A DNA stretch of 64,000 nucleotides from NCBI GenBank assembly GCA_036898135.1, contig CM072513.1, positions 78,975,963 to 79,039,962 of the forward strand. The letters run 5' to 3'. Position 1 is the first letter of the stretch, and each line of letters opens with the position of its first letter. Shown here piece by piece: positions 44,900-64,000 of this stretch. The notes under the pieces were generated by a model. It saw only the letters and a list, made by a program, of their open reading frames with translations. It made no database searches and was not told the DNA's origin. The DNA comes from Oncomelania hupensis. Its lineage: Eukaryota > Mollusca > Gastropoda > Littorinimorpha > Pomatiopsidae. A program made the translations under genes and the position numbers.

Positions 44900-45716
44900 A
44901 CTCTGTGAAGAATTAAGATTTAAAAAAAATTTACGCACAAAGACTGAATAAAAGGGCTATCGTGACCTCATAGTTACGTCAATGATTATCATGACTTAAA
45001 TCGTTTGACGTCAATACCTATCGATGACTCAGTTGCTGTGACAAACGTGATAGGTATTTCACGTCCACTAATCCAAGGAGTGCCGAAGCTCAAAGCAAGA
45101 AAGAATGGAATGTTCCATCTCTCGTAAACAACATGCTATGATGTCAAATAAATATACAAATTCGGGCTGAGAACCCGCAATGACTCAAGTGTCGCGCGAT
45201 GGAGTGACGTCAATCTGGTTTGGTCTTGGCGTACTTTTTGGTCCGCAGTTTCTTCTTTCTTTTCTTTCCGGGTGGGTATAAAGAAGAAAAGAAATATTTT
45301 CGCAACTCTTGTGAGACCAGTGAGATCAGCTTTAACTCTTCTGGGAAAGCGAACTATTTCTCCGTGAAAGCAACAAAGCATTGACGATTCAGCGCCACCA
45401 AGTACTGACCAAAAGGGAGAAAGAACCCAACATTCTGAACATATCACGACCATGCATAATGGCTACTATAGAAATGGAGAAATCGCGCTATACAAATGAT
45501 CAACATCAACATTATGGTAGACATACATCATTTAACTGAAGCTGGAGAAGGAAAAAACACCCCTTCCCATCTCCCTACCCTCCCTCCACCCCCCCCCCCC
45601 CCACACACACAAAGGAATTATGCCAAATCAGAGAATGAATGTAAAACTTTAGAAGGAGTAAATGCATTGATTATGTTAGTAGCCATTCAGCGTAGCTGAG
45701 ACTATAAAAGACCTTT
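44900..45716. other. Intergenic; no gene recognised
   Basis: Includes a poly-C/CA run at 45590-45612. Nothing coding was recognised. Confidence 0.45.
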
Positions 45717-45822
45717 TCCATCCTATCCTATCCTATCCCATAACTCGGAGGTCGTAGGGGCACCACAGATGATCGTTTAACCAGCGTACTCCATCTTTCC
45801 CTGTCCTCAGCAACCCTGATTG
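45717..45822 (-). mobile_element. RTE-like LINE, 3' end with (GGATA)n tail
   Basis: catcctatcctatcctatcc, gcaccacagatgatcgttta and actccatctttccctgtcct on the plus strand. About 105 bp, strongly 5'-truncated. Confidence 0.88.
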
Positions 45823-46574
45823 TTTTCCATCTCTCCAAGCAAAGAAGAGAGAGCGAGAGTAGAAGGCCTCGTCTACCTTCTCCCAGCCATGATGCATGCG
45901 TTAGTGCCTTATGACGATTGTGACTCTAACATGTACGATATCTAGTCTATAATTGTACGTAGGCATGAGAGGTCCAAACCAGGTGTATTAGTGCGCTTGT
46001 AGTTTACACACGTGTCTGCTACGTCCAATGCACACTTTTAGTGTACCAGTAGTCCAGCAAAGGAAATACCCATAAACATTCCAGCGGTGGTCACGCGAGG
46101 TACATACGTGATCACTGTATAGCAAGTACGTGTACATGCGCTATACATGTATGGTAAGTAAGTGTACAGGACTGAAATGCCAATATCAGATAATCTGATC
46201 ACAACATTCGCTGGCCCTATTTTGAGGGTCCGAAAAGTTTGCTACATGACTTTTCACATTCTTTTCTGTAGCTGTTTGATTGTCGCCAATAGCAATTGTG
46301 ATGTTATGTAAACAACAATAATAATTAATATCTTTGCAGATTTAAAAAAAAAAAAGGCAAATCAAATAACTGTAGAAAAAAAAATGTGTTTGAACTGCCG
46401 TAGGGTTGGGGAGAGGGAGAGAGGGGGAGGGGGGAAAGCGTATTCGAGTTGGGTCATTTGGACATGTTGCACCCAGTTGTTTTTAATAAAATATTGATCT
46501 AACAGCTAGGATGTGCCGCAATGTAGGTTGATCACGTGACTCGTGCCTCTCTTTTGTGACATTATATGATTAAA
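45823..46574. other. Intergenic; no recognised feature
   Basis: Nothing beyond short poly-A runs. Confidence 0.5.
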
Positions 46575-46998
46575 CATTACATTATTATCGAGGATTTTTA
46601 TAGCGCACATATCTCGCCGTACAGGAACAGGATCTAACTCAAGCCGCCAGAGGCGCCAACTTCCAGCCTTTGGGCGCATCGTAATAACGCTCCAGACAAC
46701 TGAGCACAATCCTGGGCAGCCAGGGATGGGGGAGAAGGACCTAGGTGCATGCTGGGTGTGTTCTTGTCACCGGCACTCACCCGTCTAGGACATGAGGGTC
46801 ACGATCTGTAAAGTCCGTTATGATGGAATGTATGCGACACAGACTAGACCTTGGTTTATACTCTCATCCGAAGGAGTAGGAAACCGGAGTAAAGTGTCTT
46901 TCCCAAGGAAACAACACAATGCCCCGGCCTGAGCTCGAACCCGGGGCCTTCAGATCCGCAAGCCAAATCTCTACCATTAAGCCACCGTACCTCCTACA
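46575..46998 (-). mobile_element. L2-tailed tRNA-SINE (family 2), most complete copy
   Basis: Minus strand: head ggtacggtggcttaatggta with A-box-like tggcttaatgg and B-box gggttcgagctc. A body of about 300 bp follows (cctaggtccttctcccccat and neighbours), and the end is gcgctataaaaatcctcgat followed by aata. The end matches the L2-like LINE at 23400 (cgctatataaaaatccg plus TTA). Truncated or diverged relatives lie at 7436, 19332, 22905 and 33405. No clear target duplication was identified. Confidence 0.9.
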
Positions 46999-47600
46999 TC
47001 CAATCCAGATAAAGTTGCAAGTAAAACCAGGTGGTCTATACCTGATTTCCAGGAAGCATGTCTATTATATATAAGAATAGTGATTCTGTCATAAACTTAC
47101 AGCTAATGTAGCAATTTATTACTTTAACAAACAAATGAATCACGGCAGCTGTGTAACAACAAACGAGGAATATGTACAAGAAATAGTTTATAATCCACGT
47201 AAGAGTTTACTCCTAAAGATGGGGCGATATATTTAAGGTAGGAATGTAACAAACTATAATGATAAAGATACAGGCACAGAAGAATTCGGTCACAATTGCG
47301 CACAAGTACATAATGCGACTAATAGACACTGTTTAATTGGACATGTAAGATTACGCACTTACAAACAATAGATTTATTTGTTCATGTTCATACTCATCAC
47401 ATCAAATGAAAGAGACAAATAATAGACCAAGTATTTATAGGAACACCATGAATAAAATATCACTTTTAAGGGATGTTCTGTGAATACTTTTTATACGTTC
47501 CGATCACCAACGTGTATTCAAGTGCGTACACACACAAGCATACCACCCCTAATCTCCCTCCCCCTCTCCCCCAGACACACAAAGGAAAGAACGCGCGCGG
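46999..47600. other. Intergenic; no recognised feature
   Basis: AT-rich, no frames. Confidence 0.5.
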
Positions 47601-47641
<41 letters not shown>

Positions 47642-47652
47642 GTCACACTTAT

Positions 47653-47717
<65 letters not shown>
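47601..47717. repeat. (CA)n and (CT)n microsatellites
   Basis: (CA)n at 47601-47640 and (CT)n at 47656-47717. Confidence 0.97.
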
Positions 47718-47721
<4 letters not shown>

Positions 47722-47935
47722 ACAAAGAAGGTTAACCCTTTTTACAAGCCTATTACACTAGTATTAATATGATCGGGAAATCGTTTTGCCACATCAAGAT
47801 GGGGAATTATAAGGTATGTGAGATCTATGGTAATAGTAATACTGAAGCAAAGTGCGACCGATTTTTGCACAATACGAGTATGTAATTTTGCCAAAAATTA
47901 CAGTTGACTCAGTCAAATATATTAGTACATCCACA

Positions 47936-47985
47936 CTGCTAAACGCGCAGCTCAGTACATCCACACTGCTGAACGCGCAGCTCGC
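47936..47985. repeat. Tandem duplication of a ~30-bp segment
   Basis: agtacatccacactgctaaa then cgcgcagctc occurs twice with one mismatch. Confidence 0.9.
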
Positions 47986-48339
47986 TAGGTCTAAAACCCC
48001 AAGCGGCTGTATATAAAACTTAGTCGTATAATACACCCCAAAATGAAGCAATGTTTGAGAGCAATGTCGTCAGCCAAAGTTATAAACTCATTAGTATGCG
48101 AGTCCTGCAAATAGTCCTGGTTGCATGAGACTAGATTAAATGCGCTACACAAGGACCCAACAAAGCGTCACGTCAACACTTAATGGAATAATGGTACTGC
48201 AACAATAAAATATGGCAATTCTACAGTGCACTTCCCAGTACAATGAGCTGCTCAACCCGGATCTTAACAGCGCGAGTGAGAAGGTTGATTTCTCAACGTA
48301 TAAAATGACAAATTTCTTCTTATTTTCCCTCCAACTATT

Positions 48340-48544
48340 GTTGTTGTTGTGGTTTGTAGATTATAGTCACACGACACTTTCGCATATAGGTGACTACTGG
48401 ACCGATTTATACTGACACCAGCGGGCCAGTTGTTGGTAAAGGGGAAAATAATATGATCACACGTTGACCAATCCGGGATTCGAACCAGCGACCTTTCGGT
48501 TACTAGCAAGACGCTCTTACCAACTGAGCTACCCGGCCCCACTT
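48340..48544 (-). mobile_element. tRNA-derived SINE (family 1), copy 2
   Basis: Same head, A box, B box and body as 17714-17910, with no difference noticed over about 185 bp. Tail (ttg)n. Flanked by an 11-bp direct repeat, ctccaactatt, at 48329-48339 and 48545-48555. It lies about 440 bp beyond the stop of the galaxin-like gene. Confidence 0.95.
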
Positions 48545-48986
48545 CTCCAACTATTATTTCATATTCTCCTTTTATAGTCTCACTTTCCACGTTCTTCCTA
48601 TTTCTTCTTCTTCTTCTTCTTTTTCTAGAGCCTCTTGTATTACAGCTTGCTTGGATTTGCTGCCAAGAGGGGTCAACCTCGCACCCTACAAAGATGGACG
48701 GAGCGGTTTCAACCGTGACACATCCTCATACAATACGTTGGCAAAAAAAATCTGATTCGCCAAATGTAAACCAAGCCTTCAGATTGAAGTTGTAGCTACA
48801 ACTCGCTCTCTCATGGAAGCATTTGCCAGCGGCTGCATTTCTGATGTTCGCCAACGCTCCAACAAGGGAAGGCACGAACTGAATACGCTTCGCACAAAAT
48901 GCCCTATAAACTCCCTTCTCATAATTTCTGTCACCTGACCCAGTCCTTAACAATTCATTTTTCCTTTGCTTTTAGTAGTTTTAGCC

Positions 48987-61359
<12,373 letters not shown>

Positions 61360-61664
61360 TGTCTCACAATTTAAAACAACAGAAAATACAAGATGTATAG
61401 TCTGAATCGAAGTTAACAAAATTAATATTAAGATTTCAAGATAGCTGCAATTTTTTTTCGATAGTATCTAGCTTCAGTTGTTTGACTTTTAAACAAAAAA
61501 AATTACTATATCAAACGCAAGAAAATGAAATGTTGACTTTGCGCGGTGCTGTTAATCTGTGACTGAAGTACTTCCAATCTACGATTGAAATGTGAAGAAA
61601 AATCTCAGTAAGTGAACTCACACCGTCTTAATGATTACTGAGTTTACATCTGGGCTGGCATGAG

Positions 61665-61673
61665 CCTTTTATA
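61665..61673 (-). promoter_or_regulatory. TATA box for the galaxin-like gene
   Basis: The minus strand reads ctgTATAAAAGGctc, a perfect TATA box, 306 bp upstream of the ATG. A possible non-coding first exon could end at the donor-like gtgagttc near 61622. Position and match are visible; use is inferred. Confidence 0.55.
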
Positions 61674-61756
61674 CAGGCCTTCGATTTGGTAGAGTAGACT
61701 ATAGAGTGCAGGAAGGTTGGGGTAGAGTAGGGCAAGGTAAGCCAAGAATGGGCCAC

Positions 61757-61830
61757 TGTATATGTGTGTGTGCGTGTGTGTGCGTGAGTGTGTGTGTGTG
61801 AGGGGGAGGGAGAGAGAGAGAGAAAGAGAT
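61757..61830. repeat. (GT)n and (GA)n run upstream of the galaxin-like promoter
   Basis: Simple sequence about 90 bp upstream of the TATA box. Confidence 0.9.
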
Positions 61831-62018
61831 GGAAATTATACAGTGTGGGCGATGTCACACTGTTACTATGAAAGTTACGCGACCTATCACTTCGAACCTT
61901 AAAAGATACGCCTACCGCGGTGGATAGGGTTTTTCTAAAACACTAATAAATGTAATAACATACAGTAAGTAGGTCTACTACAAAAGAGCAAAATTAGTCG
62001 ACACACACTTTCTTACAC

Positions 62019-62275
<257 letters not shown>

Positions 62276-62357
62276 TTGTCCACGAAAGATTACTTCGTTG
62301 CCTAAAGACCTCCTTAGGCCTAAGCCCCATTTTAAAATACATAATGGCCTAGTTTTG

Positions 62358-62664
62358 GTTTTTCTATGGCCGGGTATGATGAATGGAAACTGGATCAATG
62401 GGGACTTTCATAATACACGTCTGTCTTAGCTCATCAGAATAATTCAACAATTGACAGAAGCCAAAAAAAATCGATGAATGAGTCCACGAAGATTTATATA
62501 GCTCATAACAATTTTCCGCATCCAAAGACATAATTATATATTCATCGATTTTTTTTTGGCTTCTGTCAATTGTTGAATTATTCTGATGAGCTAAGACAGA
62601 CGTGTATTATATGAAAGTCCCCATTGATCCAGTTTCCATTCATCATACCCGGCCATAGAAAAAA
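62358..62664. repeat. Long inverted repeat, ~122-bp arms, 61-bp spacer
   Basis: The left arm 62358-62479 (tctatggccgggtatgatga and on to aaatcgatgaat) is matched by the right arm 62541-62664 in reverse complement. Only a 2-base indel and poly-A length differences were noticed. No target duplication was identified. Confidence 0.95.
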
Positions 62665-64000
62665 CGTGGTCGCGCGAGAGACCGTTGTTAAGAAGCCCAA
62701 CTACGCGGTCCGGAAGTGGACCAAGAAGTCATGATTTCTATTCGGACGTATCTCTGAATTTTTATCTTATCGGTACGATACCGGATTTCATTGCTTGAGA
62801 TACACGTAAGTGATAGGTGTTCTTATCTCTAATGCTTGGCTGCTCGCTCAGCCATTGAACCTTTTTAGCTCAATTTTACTACTTAGTTTTGGGACTGCCT
62901 TTTTTCATATATGACTTTTAAACCATTTTTCAAAAAAGTTAACTTTTATATTCTGCTGACCCGATTCTGTTTTTGCCATAGCCTGACAGACCTGGTCTGT
63001 CCGCATATAAAAGCTTTTTCTTCCATTATACCGATCATAAAAAATACATCTTTTCTATCAGTATCATACCCCGTTGCCCTCCCTGGCCCTCCCGTTTTTC
63101 CCTTGGCCTGACCTTGGCGGCCCTCCTGGCACCCTTGCTCCTCACCTAGCCTCCGTTTCTGCTTTCCTACGTCACAACGCTTCTTCCTTACTGGACGTCG
63201 CAGCTGCGCTACGCGCTCCCTCTTCAGGTAACTTCTTCCCACAAAATGACTTCTTAGTACAACGGCGCTCCCTCATCAAAGTCCCCTTTATGCTTATATA
63301 GTGTCCGGGGACGTTAATCTACCTGCCTGCCTGGGAACCATTATTTAAAGGTTTGGAAAAATCGAGGGACATTTAGGCTTACATTGTTTTCTTTGTTTCT
63401 TCTTTGTACAATATTTACGGAATTTCATATAATGTTTCTTGATAATTGAATATGATACTTATTCGGGCACAAGCATATGAACCTTTGAATAACCGAGCTA
63501 CAATTATATTAATAATCATGATCATTATCATACATCATAATCATCGTCGTCGCATCGTCGTCATTACCATCGCCGTCGTAGATATCGTTTCAAACGAACT
63601 CACGACTATAAAATATTTATCAGACAGTTTTTTGAAGTTTTGAGGAAGAGGGTTAGGGTGATGGGATCGGGCCCGGGAGCTTTCGAAGTCTGTTGCTAAC
63701 GTTTATTTAGAGTCGTGGCGTCCTAATTACAATTTGTCTGTTAAATGTTACACGTATTTAAACATAATTTTGAGGTTAGAGAATGGATCCGGGGAGAGGG
63801 AGAGAAGGGCATGCGTTTGTTCCGTGAATACATGAAATAATATAGAGTAGGGTGTGTTTGTGAATGTGTGTTTGTGTGTAAGCTTATTTATGTGTGTGTT
63901 TGTGTGTATGTATGTATGATTGTATGTGTATGTATGTGTGAGTGTGTGTTTGTGTATGAGTGAGTGAGGGAAAATCAAGAAATCATTGCATTAAATGAAC
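62665..64000. other. Right end of window, no gene recognised
   Basis: Several short open frames, none with a recognised domain. GT-rich low complexity at about 63850-63965 and a catcatcgtcgtcgc run near 63533. Confidence 0.45.

Noticed and set aside
46920..46998. tRNA gene on the minus strand
   Set aside because: Box-like words are present, but the sequence continues into a dispersed repeat body. It is a SINE head.

Overview
The window is eukaryotic nuclear DNA and most likely comes from a marine lophotrochozoan, probably a gastropod mollusc. The evidence is GT-AG introns of several kb, tRNA-derived SINEs, four kinds of non-LTR retrotransposon (RTE-X-like, RTE-like, L2/CR1-like and a Nimb/I-like element with RNase H), very frequent microsatellites, and a galaxin-like gene with a CUB-domain gene nearby. 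The taxon is an inference. No rRNA, functional tRNA, CRISPR array or prokaryotic feature was seen.

Three protein-coding genes could be assembled by eye, all on the minus strand, and splice phases match at every junction. (1) 5736-21349: five exons, 435 aa, with a signal peptide, one CUB domain, one transmembrane helix and a proline-rich tail carrying three PPxY motifs. Its first intron is 12.2 kb and full of transposon fragments. (2) 34248-38584: four exons, 1167 aa, largely disordered, with an MGxxxSC start suited to myristoylation and palmitoylation, a lysine-rich block, four 20-residue repeats, an SP-rich region and an Asp/Asn-rich tail. (3) 48987-61359: five exons, 343 aa, a secreted galaxin-like protein with six Cys-Cys pairs and an unrecognised C-terminal region, with a TATA box 306 bp upstream of its ATG.

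Layout: 1-2.5 kb RTE-X-like LINE split by a MITE; 2.6-3.8 kb 47-bp minisatellite; 3.8-7.2 kb two copies of a dispersed repeat of about 570 bp around the last exon of gene 1; 7.4-21.3 kb the rest of gene 1, with LINE and SINE debris in intron 1, including an inverted RTE-like LINE (16.5-19.2 kb) hit by a SINE; 22.9-33.5 kb a three-level retrotransposon nest (Nimb-like inside L2-like inside RTE-like); 34.2-38.6 kb gene 2; 39.2-42 kb inverted repeats, a degenerate THAP-like exon and microsatellites; 42-48.5 kb SINE and LINE ends in otherwise featureless sequence; 49-61.7 kb gene 3 with its introns full of repeats; 62.3-62.7 kb a large inverted repeat.

The retrotransposons appear to form partnerships. 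A tRNA-headed SINE ends like the L2-like LINE, and the 570-bp repeat ends like the Nimb-like LINE. A second tRNA-SINE is present as two copies that look identical, so it was recently active. All exon models come from reading frames, splice sites and phase only, and transcript data would be needed to confirm them.
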